Source: Gordonibacter pamelaeae
GTDB lineage: Bacteria; Actinomycetota; Coriobacteriia; Coriobacteriales; Eggerthellaceae
DNA: 64,000 nucleotides
Reading direction: 5' to 3' (one strand)
Assembly: GCF_042665095.1 (NCBI RefSeq)
Contig: NZ_JBHTBV010000004.1
Shown here: positions 17,114 to 26,303 of the stretch, in pieces
Numbering within the stretch: position 1 is the first letter of the stretch
Layout of the letters: every line of letters begins with the position of its first letter
Program-made: the position numbers and the translations under genes
Notes under the pieces: generated by a model
Told to the model about the DNA's origin: nothing
Databases searched by the model: none
What the model saw: the letters and a program-made list of their open reading frames with translations, nothing else

Positions 17114-17175
17114 CTGCTTCGTGCCCCCCCCTGCTTCGTACCCCCCCCTGCTTCGTACCCCCCCCCCTGCTTCGC
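17114..17175. repeat. Tandem repeat with C-runs
   Basis: The unit CTGCTTCGTACCCCCCC occurs at 17114-17130 (with G for A), 17131-17147 and 17148-17166 (two extra Cs), followed by a partial fourth unit CTGCTTCG. The three C-runs of 8 to 10 make this prone to slippage and to sequencing error. Confidence 0.85.
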
Positions 17176-17329
17176 CGCCGTCCTTGCATCTGTCGTCGGT
17201 GGGCTCGCATGGGCCCTTCGGTTTGGTGCTGCACGCAGGCTGACGAAATGCGCGCTGCCCTGGCGCATGCCATTAACAGCGGAGGCTGGCTTGGGGAACC
17301 CCTGCCATGACGCGGAAACGGCCGGTTTC

Positions 17330-17483
17330 TGTCAAAAAAGGGCCGGTTTGGCAATCGCAGAGAGCGGCAGGTGCCGGATTCCGGGGATGACGATGGGGCT
17401 GCGCAAGCGTTTCCCCAGGTGGCGCTTCGTCCGAATAAACATAGCAAGACAGTATGGATTGCTAAACCGCCTTCTTTTTGACC
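17330..17483. repeat. Inverted-repeat element, copy 1 (about 154 bp)
   Basis: The left end (17330-17357) reads TGTCAAAAAAG then GGCCGGTTTGGCAATCG. The right end (17457-17483) is its imperfect reverse complement, GATTGCTAAACCGCC then TTCTTTTTGACC. A second element with the same ends lies at 35280-35423. The centre encodes nothing. This looks like a small non-autonomous mobile element or a repeated hairpin. Confidence 0.6.
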
Positions 17484-17912
17484 ATTCGGGAGCGCGGCGG
17501 GTTCTTGAACCGCGGGGCGCGGAGGCGGAATGAGCTCCCGGCGAGAAAATCGCTGCAAACCTGGAATTGGCCGCATTTGACCTTCTGCGCGGAGCGTCCC
17601 GATCGTCCTCCGTCGCCAGCTCGGCAGTATCCGATGTCTATCATAGCGGGTCGATGCAGCGAGACAGGGAGCGTGGCGAAGCATTGCGCTGGGGCGTAAA
17701 GCGCTTCGAAGGGAGCCGCACGGCACGGGAGCTCATGATGGGGCTTTTCGGAAGGCACTGCTCGCCCTTATGCGGAAAGGAGGGCTTGGCCGCTATACTA
17801 GGGAAAAGGAGGGTCGGCGGAAAGCAAGCGCCCTGAAGGCTGGACGAAGTCGCCGTGCGAAGGGCAGATGGCCTGCGAACAGGGCGCGAACGCGGCGAGG
17901 AAAGGTGACGGC

Positions 17913-19223
17913 ATGGCGGAAATGTACGGCGCGATAGCGCGCGCGGTTGCCTGCATCATGGATGCGGACTACGCGGGGCAGCCCGAGAGCGCCCCGTGCA
18001 GTGACGCGCAGTCGTGGCTGGCCGCGCTCGCGGAGGCCGAAGCGGCGGGTGCGCTCGACGACGACCTGTTCGTGCAGCGCATAAGGCAGTACCTGGCAGG
18101 GTTCCAAGATCCCGGCCTGGCGCTCGAGGCGTCTGCAAAGGCCGATTTCCATCCGATGACCTGCGGATTCTCGGTACGCCGCCACGGCGGCGCGCTCTAC
18201 GTGACCGAGGTGCGTGAAGACGGCCGCCTCGCGCCCGGCGACGCCGTGGTCCTGCTTGACGGCCGGACGCCGGACGAACATCTGGCCAGCCTGCCGGGCA
18301 ACCCCGTGAACGGCGACGATCCCGAGCGCCAGCTTTGGGACGAGGAAGTCGCGCGGTGCGCGCACCTGCTCGTGCGCCGCGCCGACGGTACCGAGGAGGA
18401 CCTGCCGGTGGAGCGCTTCCCGCGCCCCGGCCTCGCGGCGAGCCTGCGACCCCCGACCGTCGAGGTCCGCGAGGGCGCGGGCCCGCACGGCAACGAGCGG
18501 GCGATGGTCATCGCGGCGCACCACTTCGCGGACGCGTCGGTGCTGCAAGCGATGCAGCACCGCTTCGACGAAATCCAGCGCGCCGACCGCGTGATCGTAG
18601 ACGTCCGCGACGCGGAGGAGGGCATGATCGGCAACGCGTTCGGCCTGATGGCGCTCTTCTTCGACCGAGAGGTCAACCTGAAGGACCTCATGGGCCAGCA
18701 GATCGTTTACACGCGCTACACCGAGCGCAACGCGCGGCTGCGCGCACGGCAGCTCGCGCGCCTGCTGAAAATGAGCGACGAGGCGGGGAAGGCCTGGGTG
18801 CAGGCCGAGATCGACCACGTGGCCGCTTGCGCGGGCCAAGGCTTCGTGAAGGAGGCGGAGTTCGAGGAGGACATGCTGTTCCCGCCGGCCCCCGCGGGGC
18901 AGAAGACGCTGCTGCTCACCGACGTGCGCACGAGCGGTCCCGCCGAGCGGCTGGCGGCCATCGCCCGGCGCGCCGCCGCGCAGGGCTGCGGCAAGGTGCA
19001 CTCCGTGGGCCGTGCGACGCGAGGTGGCCTGGACTACGCGAACCTCGTGGTCGCGCCCCTCGACGAGAGGTTCTCGCTCGTGTATCCCATAGCCAAGACG
19101 GAGGACGCCCACGAAGGCTGCGGCCTGCGGGGCCGGGGCCTCGCGCCCGACGTGCATGTGCCGTTCACGCCCGAGGAATGCATGCGCGATCTGGTGCTGA
19201 AGCGGGCGCTTGTCGAGCCGTAG
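17913..19223 (+). CDS. S41-like peptidase family protein with PDZ-like domain
   Basis: This 436-residue protein has no signal peptide. A PDZ-like stretch lies at about 85-120 (GFSVRRHGGALYVTEV, GRLAPGDAVVLLDGR). The second half resembles the tail-specific protease fold: VIVDVRDAEEG, then TLLLTDVRTSGPAERLA where the Ser of TSGPAE corresponds to the catalytic Ser of the TASxxE motif, then GRGLAPDVHVPFTPEE like the usual G-PD-V ending. The catalytic Lys position is unclear, so activity is uncertain. The ATG at 17913 follows GAGGAAAGG. It is an isolated gene, convergent with carbonic anhydrase; their stops are 14 bases apart. Confidence 0.65.
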   Translation: MAEMYGAIARAVACIMDADYAGQPESAPCSDAQSWLAALAEAEAAGALDDDLFVQRIRQYLAGFQDPGLALEASAKADFHPMTCGFSVRRHGGALYVTEVREDGRLAPGDAVVLLDGRTPDEHLASLPGNPVNGDDPERQLWDEEVARCAHLLVRRADGTEEDLPVERFPRPGLAASLRPPTVEVREGAGPHGNERAMVIAAHHFADASVLQAMQHRFDEIQRADRVIVDVRDAEEGMIGNAFGLMALFFDREVNLKDLMGQQIVYTRYTERNARLRARQLARLLKMSDEAGKAWVQAEIDHVAACAGQGFVKEAEFEEDMLFPPAPAGQKTLLLTDVRTSGPAERLAAIARRAAAQGCGKVHSVGRATRGGLDYANLVVAPLDERFSLVYPIAKTEDAHEGCGLRGRGLAPDVHVPFTPEECMRDLVLKRALVEP

Positions 19224-19237
19224 GAGGTTGCTGCCCG

Positions 19238-19810
19238 CTACGCCACCGGCACCAGCTCGCCGGTGACGGAGTCCATGACGAAGCCGGCCACGCGCACGTG
19301 GGGCGGCATGACGGGGTGGTTAAGGATGAGGTCGACGCTCTTGCGCACGGACTCCTCGGTGTCGCCGAAGCCGGCGAGCCAGCGGTCGAAGTCGATGCCG
19401 CAATGGCGCGCGAACTCGATGCGCTCGTCCGACACGCCCAAGCGGCGCATGCTGTCGATCATGGCCGCCCCGCTCATGTGCTGCGCCCCGCAGTTCGTGT
19501 GCGCCACCACCATGATGTCCTCCACGCCCAGCTCGCACACTGCGATCAGCAGCGAGCGCATGACGCTGCCGAAGGGATGCGCCACCTCGGCGCCGGCCAC
19601 CTTGATGATCTTCGCGTCGCCGTTCTTCAACCCGAGCGCCGCTGCCAGAAGCTCGGTGAGCCGCGTGTCCATGCACGACACCACGGCCAGCTTCTTGTCG
19701 GGGTACTTGTCGGTCGCGTAGCGTGCGAACTCGCCGCCCGCCACGAACGCCCGGTTGTGCGCGAGCACGCTATCGATGGTTCCGCTCTCGGTTCCGCCCG
19801 CTTGATCCAT
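19238..19810 (-). CDS. Beta-class carbonic anhydrase
   Basis: This 190-residue enzyme interconverts CO2 and bicarbonate. The zinc ligands are visible as Cys in VVSCMDTR (with the Asp/Arg dyad) and His/Cys in VVAHTNCGAQHMSG. The central strand IKVAGAEVAHPFGSVMRSL is typical of the small prokaryotic clade. The ATG at 19810 follows AGGGAAGGGAG; a longer frame starting at 19846 has no better site. A perfect parS palindrome lies about 70 bases upstream. Confidence 0.92.
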   Translation of the reverse strand: MDQAGGTESGTIDSVLAHNRAFVAGGEFARYATDKYPDKKLAVVSCMDTRLTELLAAALGLKNGDAKIIKVAGAEVAHPFGSVMRSLLIAVCELGVEDIMVVAHTNCGAQHMSGAAMIDSMRRLGVSDERIEFARHCGIDFDRWLAGFGDTEESVRKSVDLILNHPVMPPHVRVAGFVMDSVTGELVPVA

Positions 19811-19880
19811 GGCGCTCCCTTCCCTCTGTTTTTCGCTCGCTTCCATGGTAGCTCATTTGCCGAGGGGTAAAGAAGAACAA

Positions 19881-19898
19881 ATGTTTCACGTGAAACAT
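19881..19898. other. parS-like ParB-binding palindrome (copy 2)
   Basis: This is an exact duplicate of the 18-base palindrome at 9615-9632, located between the divergent-side ends of the carbonic anhydrase and rubrerythrin genes, 10,266 bases from copy 1. Confidence 0.85.
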
Positions 19899-19969
19899 TC
19901 GGAAAGGGGCGGTTGCGCACGGCCGAAAGGGGGCGGCGGCCTTCGCAACGCCCGAATCTCCGCGCATAC

Positions 19970-20000
19970 GAGAGCGACCGCCGGGGTGGCGGTCGCTCTC
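19970..20000. terminator. Hairpin downstream of rubrerythrin
   Basis: GAGAGCGACCGCC at 19970-19982 pairs perfectly with 19988-20000 around GGGGT, 50 bases beyond the rubrerythrin stop on the minus strand. Confidence 0.7.
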
Positions 20001-20049
20001 GGGGAAATTGCGCGCTCGGCGGGAAGGCGAGCGCAGCTGCTTGCGCGGC

Positions 20050-20658
20050 TTAGAACGCGGTGAACGTGGCCTTCGGGCAGAAGCAGATGGGGCACTTCTC
20101 GAAGTCCTCGCCCTTGTGGATGTAACCGCAGATGGGGCAGAGGTAGAACGCGTCGTCGTCGGCGGCGTCCAGGTCGTTGTACGCGGCCAGGTAGCGCTCG
20201 GCGTGCACGGACTCGGCGAGCTTGGCGCGGGTGAACACCTGCACGGCCTTCGCATTGCCCTCTTCCTGGGCCTTCTTGATGAACGCCGGGTACATGTCGG
20301 ACGTCTCGTAGATCTCGCCGCAGGCGCCGGAGATGAGGTTCAGGTCCGTGGCCTCGTCGGAGCAGTCCGGGGCGGTGGGCTTCTCGAAGTCGGGCTCGAC
20401 CTCGCTCACCAGGGCGTACTCCAGGCCGATGTGGATCTGCTCGGCGGCGCTGGTGGCCTCGAACAGGCGCGCGATCTGGTCGTAGCCCTGCTCCTTGGCG
20501 GCCTTGGCGAAGGCGGCGTACTTGGCGGAGGCGCCGGTCTCGCCACCGATGGCGGCCTTCAGGTTGTCAAGCGTGGTGCCGACGGCGGTCTCGCTGCCGG
20601 TGGCGATGCTGAAGTTGTTGCAGTTGTCAGCGGTGGGAATCTGGGCGCGTACCTTCAT
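20050..20658 (-). CDS. Rubrerythrin, peroxide-reducing diiron protein
   Basis: This 202-residue protein reduces hydrogen peroxide in anaerobes. It has a ferritin-like helix bundle (ETGASAKYAAFAKAAKEQGY, EATSAAEQIHIGLEYA, AESVHAERYLAAY carry the Glu/His iron ligands) followed by a C-terminal rubredoxin-like FeCys4 site (CPICGYIH and CPICFCPKATF). The ATG at 20658 follows AGAAGGAG. Its promoter has a 17-base spacer and overlaps a Fur-family box just downstream of the -10, so iron- or peroxide-responsive repression is likely. Confidence 0.95.
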   Translation of the reverse strand: MKVRAQIPTADNCNNFSIATGSETAVGTTLDNLKAAIGGETGASAKYAAFAKAAKEQGYDQIARLFEATSAAEQIHIGLEYALVSEVEPDFEKPTAPDCSDEATDLNLISGACGEIYETSDMYPAFIKKAQEEGNAKAVQVFTRAKLAESVHAERYLAAYNDLDAADDDAFYLCPICGYIHKGEDFEKCPICFCPKATFTAF

Positions 20659-20704
20659 AGGTGCATTCTCCTTCTCGTCTGTTCGTGCTCGCATTGCTTC
20701 TCTT

Positions 20705-20723
20705 AATGAGAATCAATCTCAAT
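20705..20723. promoter_or_regulatory. Fur/PerR-type operator of rubrerythrin
   Basis: TGAGAATCAATCTCA at 20707-20721 is a 7-1-7 palindrome with one mismatched pair, extended by flanking A/T bases. It lies between the -10 box and the coding start, over the expected transcription start, so a bound Fur-family repressor would block initiation. Sequence alone does not distinguish Fur from PerR. Confidence 0.7.
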
Positions 20724-20727
20724 AAGC

Positions 20728-20756
20728 ATCATACCGCGGAGAAGAACCCGATGCAA
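20728..20756 (-). promoter_or_regulatory. Rubrerythrin promoter
   Basis: On the minus strand TTGCAT (20756-20751) and TATGAT (20733-20728) are separated by 17 bases, directly upstream of the Fur-type operator. Confidence 0.75.
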
Positions 20757-21402
20757 GAGGATAATCGAATTCGCCCGCGCCTCCTTGGAACATTCACAGT
20801 TTGACCCCGGGGAAGAGCGCGGGGAGGGTGGCAAGAGGGGGTGCGGGAGTTAAGCGCGAGAGGCCAAGCGTGGGGAGAGCGGGCGGGAGGAGGACAGGCG
20901 CGGAAGGGTGGTGTGGGAAGGTCACGCGAGGAGGGCACGCGAGGAGGGCGGGGAGGAATCGCGGGGAGGGATCGCGAGGGGGGCGCGAGGGGGGCGCGAG
21001 GGGGGCGCGCGAGGAGGGCGAGGAGAGCGCACAAGGGGAAACGGGCGCGGGTGTAGGTTGCTCCGAGAGGGCGCTCTGCGGCTCCTTGCCTTCTTTCGGC
21101 ACAGTAATGACAGCTTTTGTACCGGTAGCCCGTTGGAAACGGTTCCGTGGTACGTGATGGGAGAAAAACGTTAGGTGTTTTCCCTGTTCAAAGAGAATGG
21201 GCTCGATGGTCGGGCAATTGGCATGTCGAAAACCGGTGAAAACTGTGCTTGAAGCGCCCTATGGCGCAGCTCGGTGCGCCGCGGAACAGGCGGCGCCTTC
21301 TCTCTGCAAAGAAACGATGGCAATCGGCGTTTCGGCGGCGCATTTGGCGGATAATAGGCGTGATCGAAGAAAACCGGCGCACCCGATGCGAAAGGACGAA
21401 CC
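20757..21402. other. Gene-free region with purine-rich, G-rich tract
   Basis: No gene is supported. From about 20808 to 21050 the plus strand is dominated by G and A, with many runs of four or more G. Three perfect 11-base tandem copies of GCGAGGGGGGC occupy 20974-21006. Such a tract could form G-quadruplexes and impede replication or transcription. The end of the region carries GATAAT near 21350, a possible -10 box for the aminopeptidase gene. Confidence 0.6.
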
Positions 21403-22893
21403 ATGGAACACGACGTGGCGTGGAAGAAGTACGACGAGGCCGATCTTGAGGCGCTCGAGCAGCTGACGGCCGAGTACATTGACTTCATCTCGGACAATAA
21501 GACGGAACGCGAGTGCGCAGCCGCCGCCATCGCGCTGGCCGAGGAGCGCGGCTATCGTCCGCTCGACGAGGCGGTGCGCGAGGGCCGCGCGCTGCGTGCC
21601 GGCGACAAGGTGTGGGCGCAGGCGCACGGCAAGGCGCTCATCCTGGCGCACCTGGGCTCGGCGCCGCTCGCGGAGGGCTTCAACATCCTAGGCGCGCACC
21701 TCGACTCCCCGCGCCTAGACCTCAAGCAGAACCCGTTCTCGGAGAGCAACGGCCTGGCGCACCTCGACACGCACTACTACGGCGGCATCAAGAACTACCA
21801 GTGGGTCACGCTGCCGCTTGCGTTGCATGGCGTGATTGCCAAGACCGACGGCACCGTGGTCGAGGTGAACGTGGGCGAGGACGCGGGCGATCCCGTGTTC
21901 TGCGTGACCGACCTGCTCATCCACCTGGCGGGCAAGCAGATGGGCAAGAAGGCGAGCGAGGTCGTGGAAGGCGAGGATCTGGACATCCTGATAGGAAACC
22001 GCCCGCTGGTCATCGAGAAGGACGATGCTGACGGCGCGGATGACGGAGATGCCGCCGCGGGCGTCGACCCCGCTGCCACCGAGGTCGACGCTGCCGACAG
22101 GCCGGTGTACGAGAAGCTGGCCGAGAAAGAGCCGGTGAAGGCGTTCGCGCTCAAGCTGCTGGCCGAGAAGTACGGCATTGCGGAGGAGGATTTCCTGTCG
22201 GCCGAGATCGAGGCCGTGCCGGCCGGGCGCGCCCGCGACCTCGGGTTCGACCGCAGCATGGTCATCGGCTACGGGCAGGACGACCGCGTGTGCGCCTTCA
22301 CGTCGCTGGCGGCGCAGCTGGCGCTGGCCGACGCTGCGCTGGAGAAGACGGGCATGTGCGTGCTGGTGGACAAGGAGGAGATCGGCAGCGTGGGCGCCAC
22401 GGGCATGGCGTCGCAGTTCTTCGAGAACACCGTCGCCGAGATCATGGAGCTGGCCGGCGAGGGCGGTCCGCTGCCGCTGCGCCGCGCGCTGGCGGCGTCG
22501 AGCATGCTGTCGTCCGACGTGTCCGCCGGCTTCGATCCCGCCTACGCCGCCGCGTTCGAGGCGAAGAACAGCGCGTATCTGGGCCGCGGCTTGGTGTTCA
22601 ACAAGTACACGGGCTCGCGCGGCAAGAGCGGCTCCAACGACGCGAGCGCCGAGTACGTGGCGCGCATCCGCCGCGTCATGGGCGATGCGGGCGTGTCGTT
22701 CCAGACGGCCGAGCTGGGCAAAGTCGATGTGGGTGGCGGCGGGACCATCGCCTATATCCCCGCCAAGTACGGCATGGACGTCATCGACTCGGGCGTGCCG
22801 GTCCTCTCGATGCACGCCCCGTGGGAGGTCACGAGCAAGGCCGACATCTACGAGGCCTTCAAGGGCTACGAGGCGTTCCTGAAGAACGCGTAA
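21403..22893 (+). CDS. Aminopeptidase, M18 family
   Basis: This 496-residue cytosolic zinc aminopeptidase removes N-terminal residues from peptides. M18 motifs: GAHLDSPRLDLK (first metal His and Asp), THYYGGIKNYQW, VDKEEIGSVGATGM (catalytic Glu), SSDVSAGFDP (metal Asp) and SMHAPWEV near the C-terminus (last metal His). An acidic insertion at about 205-230 (DDADGADDGDAA) is not a usual core element. The gene has a single promoter-like GATAAT upstream and a GC-rich hairpin downstream. Confidence 0.92.
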   Translation: MEHDVAWKKYDEADLEALEQLTAEYIDFISDNKTERECAAAAIALAEERGYRPLDEAVREGRALRAGDKVWAQAHGKALILAHLGSAPLAEGFNILGAHLDSPRLDLKQNPFSESNGLAHLDTHYYGGIKNYQWVTLPLALHGVIAKTDGTVVEVNVGEDAGDPVFCVTDLLIHLAGKQMGKKASEVVEGEDLDILIGNRPLVIEKDDADGADDGDAAAGVDPAATEVDAADRPVYEKLAEKEPVKAFALKLLAEKYGIAEEDFLSAEIEAVPAGRARDLGFDRSMVIGYGQDDRVCAFTSLAAQLALADAALEKTGMCVLVDKEEIGSVGATGMASQFFENTVAEIMELAGEGGPLPLRRALAASSMLSSDVSAGFDPAYAAAFEAKNSAYLGRGLVFNKYTGSRGKSGSNDASAEYVARIRRVMGDAGVSFQTAELGKVDVGGGGTIAYIPAKYGMDVIDSGVPVLSMHAPWEVTSKADIYEAFKGYEAFLKNA

Positions 22894-22903
22894 GGACGAG
22901 CGA

Positions 22904-22935
22904 GGCGCGCGCCGGCCCAAGCGGCCGGCCGCGCC
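22904..22935 (+). terminator. GC hairpin after the aminopeptidase gene
   Basis: GGCGCGCGCCGGCC starting at 22904 pairs with GGCCGGCCGCGCC ending at 22935, around a short CAAGC loop with one bulge, 11 bases past the stop. Confidence 0.55.
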
Positions 22936-23125
22936 AGGGCATTGCCAGCCGGGGCGTGCGCCGCCGCCTTCCGCAGCATGCGCTTTGGCCGAAGATCGGG
23001 GCCGGGGCATCGTCGCGGCGCTCCACCTCGTTGGCGTGGCCGCTGTTTTCCGCTACACTGCTCGCATTTGACCGTGCGCGTCCCGGCGGCTGCCGAGGGC
23101 GCTCCGCATAGAGCGAGGACGATCG

Positions 23126-24517
23126 ATGGCTCGAGAGAAATTCGGATCCCGGCTGGGGTTCATCCTGATCAGCGCCGGGTGCGCCATCGGGCTTGGGAAC
23201 GTGTGGCGCTTCCCCTACATCGCCGGCGAGTACGGTGGCGCGGCGTTCGTGCTCATGTACCTGCTGTTCCTGGTGGTGTTCGCGTTGCCTATCCTGGTGA
23301 TGGAGTTCGCGGTGGGTCGCGCCAGCCAGAAGGGCATCGCGCGCAGCTTCGACGAGCTGGAGCCGGCGGGCGCGAAATGGCACCGCTTCAAATGGCCGGC
23401 GCTCGCGGGTAACTACCTGCTCATGATGTTCTACACCACGGTGGCCGGCTGGATGATCGTGTTCATGCTGTTCAGCGGCACGGGAACGTTCGAGGGCCTG
23501 GACGCGCGCGGTGTCGAGGGCGTGTACAACACGATGCTTGCCGACCCGGTGCAGATGGTGGCGTTCATGCTGGCCGTGGTGCTGATCGGCGTGCTGGTGA
23601 CGCGCGCCGGCCTGCGCAACGGCGTGGAGCGCATCACGAAGGTGATGATGATCGCGCTGTTCGCCGTGCTTGCGGTGCTCGTGGTGCGCGCGGTCACGCT
23701 GCCCGGCGCGCAGGAGGGCCTCGCGTTCTACCTGATGCCCGATTTCGGGAAGCTGTTCGCCGGCGGCTGGGGAACGTTCGCCGATGCTGTGTTCGCGGCC
23801 ATGGGGCAGGCTTTCTTCACCGTGTCGGTGGGCGTGGGATCGATGTCCATCTTCGGCAGCTACATCGACAAGCGCTACCGTCTCACGGGCGAGGCGCTGC
23901 GCATCGCGGGGCTCGACACGCTCGTGGCGTTCATGGCGGGCCTCATCATCTTCCCCGCGTGCTTCGCGTTCGGCGTGGAGCCGGGAAGCGGCCCGGGGCT
24001 CGTGTTCATCACGCTGCCGAGCGTGTTCTCGCAGATGCCGTTCGGGCAGCTGTGGGGCACGCTGTTCTTCCTGTTCATGAGCTTCGCGGCGCTGTCCACG
24101 GTGATCGCGGTGTTCGAGAACATCATGAGCTTCAGCATGGACGAGTGGGGCTGGTCGCGCAACAAGGCGTGCCTCGTGAACGGGGTGGCGCTGGCGCTGC
24201 TGTCGCTGCCGTGCGTGCTGGGCTTCAACGTGTGGGCGGGCGTGGAGGTGCCGGGCATCGGCAACATCCAGGCCATCGAGGACTTCCTCATGTCGAACAA
24301 CGTGCTGCCGCTGGGCGCGCTCGTGTTCCTGCTGTTCTGCACCACGCGTCGCGGCTGGGGCTGGGACGCGTTTCTGCGCGAGGCCGACACGGGCGAGGGC
24401 GCGCGCTTCCCCCGCTGGGCTCGCGGCTACGTGCGCTTCGCGCTGCCGGTGCTCATCCTGGCCGTGTTCGTGGCCGGCTACGTGCCCATCGTGCAGGTGT
24501 GGCTGGGGATGGGGTAG
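23126..24517 (+). CDS. Sodium-dependent transporter, neurotransmitter:sodium symporter family
   Basis: This 463-residue membrane protein has about eleven to twelve helices in the LeuT fold. The first helix has GCAIGLGNVWRFPYIAGEYG, the hallmark Na+/substrate unwound segment of NSS proteins. Helix 6 has GQAFFTVSVGVGSMSIFGSY. Bacterial members import amino acids such as Leu, Trp, Tyr or Met with Na+; the substrate here is unassigned. The gene stands alone with TACACT as a possible -10 box near 23053. Confidence 0.93.
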   Translation: MAREKFGSRLGFILISAGCAIGLGNVWRFPYIAGEYGGAAFVLMYLLFLVVFALPILVMEFAVGRASQKGIARSFDELEPAGAKWHRFKWPALAGNYLLMMFYTTVAGWMIVFMLFSGTGTFEGLDARGVEGVYNTMLADPVQMVAFMLAVVLIGVLVTRAGLRNGVERITKVMMIALFAVLAVLVVRAVTLPGAQEGLAFYLMPDFGKLFAGGWGTFADAVFAAMGQAFFTVSVGVGSMSIFGSYIDKRYRLTGEALRIAGLDTLVAFMAGLIIFPACFAFGVEPGSGPGLVFITLPSVFSQMPFGQLWGTLFFLFMSFAALSTVIAVFENIMSFSMDEWGWSRNKACLVNGVALALLSLPCVLGFNVWAGVEVPGIGNIQAIEDFLMSNNVLPLGALVFLLFCTTRRGWGWDAFLREADTGEGARFPRWARGYVRFALPVLILAVFVAGYVPIVQVWLGMG

Positions 24518-24745
24518 GAAGGCCGGGCGGATCGGGGCATTCTCGGGCTTTTGCGTCTCTGGGCATGTTTTTCTCCATATTCCCTGGGATCGTTCGCATG
24601 CGCGCCCCTCCCGTGGCTATAATAGCGGGTAACACCTAAGCAACGGATGCTTGACGGGCTTCGGCGGTCTATGCCGCGCAGCGCCGATCGTATCCGCGCC
24701 GCAACCCGCCCGCGCAGACCGCGCCGACCGCAGATGGAGGAGTTC

Positions 24746-26266
24746 ATGGCCTACTATTTCGATGAGCCGTCCCGCACGTTCAACGAGTACTTGCTGGTAC
24801 CCGGTTACTCGTCGGCAAAATGCATCCCGCAGGATGTGAGCCTGAAGACGCCGCTCGTGAAGTACCGCCGTGGCGAGGAACCGGCCATCTCGCTGAACAT
24901 CCCCATGGTGTCCGCCATCATGCAGGCCGTGTCCGACGACGGCATGGCCATCGCGCTGGCCACCGAGGGCGGCCTGTCGTTCATCTACGGCTCGCAGAGC
25001 ATCGAGGATCAGGCGGCCATGGTCGCGCGCGTGAAGGACTACAAGGCCGGCTTCGTGACGAGCGATGCGAACCTCTCGCCCGAGATGACGCTCGCCGACG
25101 TGGTGGCCCTCAAGGACAAGCACGGCCACTCCACCATGCCCGTGACCGAGGACGGCACGGCGCACGGCAAGCTGGTGGGCGTGGTGACGGACCGCGACTA
25201 CCGCCTGTCGCGCATGTCCATGGACGAGAAGGTGGCCAGCTTCATGACGCCGCGCGAGAACATGATCGTGGCGCCCATGGACACCAGCCTGAAGGTTGCC
25301 AACGACATCATCTGGGACAACAAGCTGAACTCGCTGCCCGTGGTGGACGACGAGGACCACTTGATGTACCTGGTGTTCCGCAAGGACTACGACTCCCATA
25401 AGTCCAACCCCAACGAGATGCTGGACGCGCACAAGCGCTACCAGGTGGGTGCGGGCATCAACACGCGCGACTACGCCGAGCGCGTGCCGGCGCTGGTGGA
25501 GGCCGGTGCCGACGTGCTGTGCATCGACTCTTCGGAGGGCTACTCCGACTGGCAGAAGTTCACGCTGGAGTGGATTCGCGAGCATTACGGCGACTCCGTG
25601 AAGGTGGGCGCGGGCAACGTGGTGGACGCCGAGGGCTTCCGCTTCCTGGCCGACGCGGGCGCCGACTTCATCAAGATCGGCATCGGCGGCGGCTCCATCT
25701 GCATCACGCGCGAGCAGAAGGGCATCGGCCGCGGCCAGGCCACGGCCACCATCGAGGTGGCGAAGGCCCGCGACGAGTACTTCGAGGAGACGGGCGTCTA
25801 CATCCCCATCTGCTCCGACGGCGGCATCGTGTACGACCATCACCTCACGCTGGCCCTGGCCATGGGCGCCGACTTCGTCATGCTGGGCCGCTACTTCGCC
25901 CGCTTCGACGAGAGCCCCACGAACAAGGTGAACATCAACGGCTCCTACATGAAGGAGTACTGGGGCGAGGGCTCCGCGCGTGCCCGCAACTGGCAGCGCT
26001 ACGACCTGGGCGGCGACAAGAAGGGCATGTCGTTCGAGGAGGGCGTGGATTCGTACGTCCCCTACGCCGGCACGCTCAAGGACAACGTGGACCTCACGCT
26101 GTCGAAGGTGAAGTCCACCATGTGCAATTGCGGCGCCTTGACGATTCCCGAGCTGCAGGAGAAGGCGAAGCTCACCGTGGTGTCGTCCACGTCCATCGTC
26201 GAGGGTGGCGCCCACGACGTGGTGCTCAAGGACAAGACGCCCTACGTGAGCAGCTCTATCCACTAG
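24746..26266 (+). CDS. guaB: IMP dehydrogenase
   Basis: This 506-residue enzyme oxidises IMP to XMP with NAD, the committed step of GMP synthesis. The catalytic loop GGGSICITREQKGIGRG places the nucleophile at Cys319. SDGGI marks the IMP phosphate site, and two CBS modules (about 95-220, with GVVTDRDYR) are inserted in the barrel. GADVLCIDSSEGYSDWQK is the usual NAD/IMP strand. The C-terminal portion is somewhat longer and ends VSSSIH. The ATG at 24746 follows GGAGGAG; a TATAAT box lies near 24617. A strong bidirectional terminator follows. Confidence 0.93.
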   Translation: MAYYFDEPSRTFNEYLLVPGYSSAKCIPQDVSLKTPLVKYRRGEEPAISLNIPMVSAIMQAVSDDGMAIALATEGGLSFIYGSQSIEDQAAMVARVKDYKAGFVTSDANLSPEMTLADVVALKDKHGHSTMPVTEDGTAHGKLVGVVTDRDYRLSRMSMDEKVASFMTPRENMIVAPMDTSLKVANDIIWDNKLNSLPVVDDEDHLMYLVFRKDYDSHKSNPNEMLDAHKRYQVGAGINTRDYAERVPALVEAGADVLCIDSSEGYSDWQKFTLEWIREHYGDSVKVGAGNVVDAEGFRFLADAGADFIKIGIGGGSICITREQKGIGRGQATATIEVAKARDEYFEETGVYIPICSDGGIVYDHHLTLALAMGADFVMLGRYFARFDESPTNKVNINGSYMKEYWGEGSARARNWQRYDLGGDKKGMSFEEGVDSYVPYAGTLKDNVDLTLSKVKSTMCNCGALTIPELQEKAKLTVVSSTSIVEGGAHDVVLKDKTPYVSSSIH

Positions 26267-26303
26267 GCAAGACCTTCACCCCTCCGGGAAGTTCTGCACA
26301 ACA

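Larger units (their letters stand above)
16924..17912. other. Gene-free kilobase with repeats
   Basis: No gene is supported here. Contents: a hairpin shortly after the stop (TTGCCAG with CTGGCAG around 16940-16965), the C-rich tandem repeat at 17114-17175, the inverted-repeat element at 17330-17483, and a TATACT box near 17793 that may drive the S41-like gene. Short open frames across the inverted-repeat element have no ribosome binding site. Confidence 0.5.

Noticed and set aside
17267..17533. Short open frames across the inverted-repeat element
   Set aside because: They are products of the repeat and have no start signal or homology.
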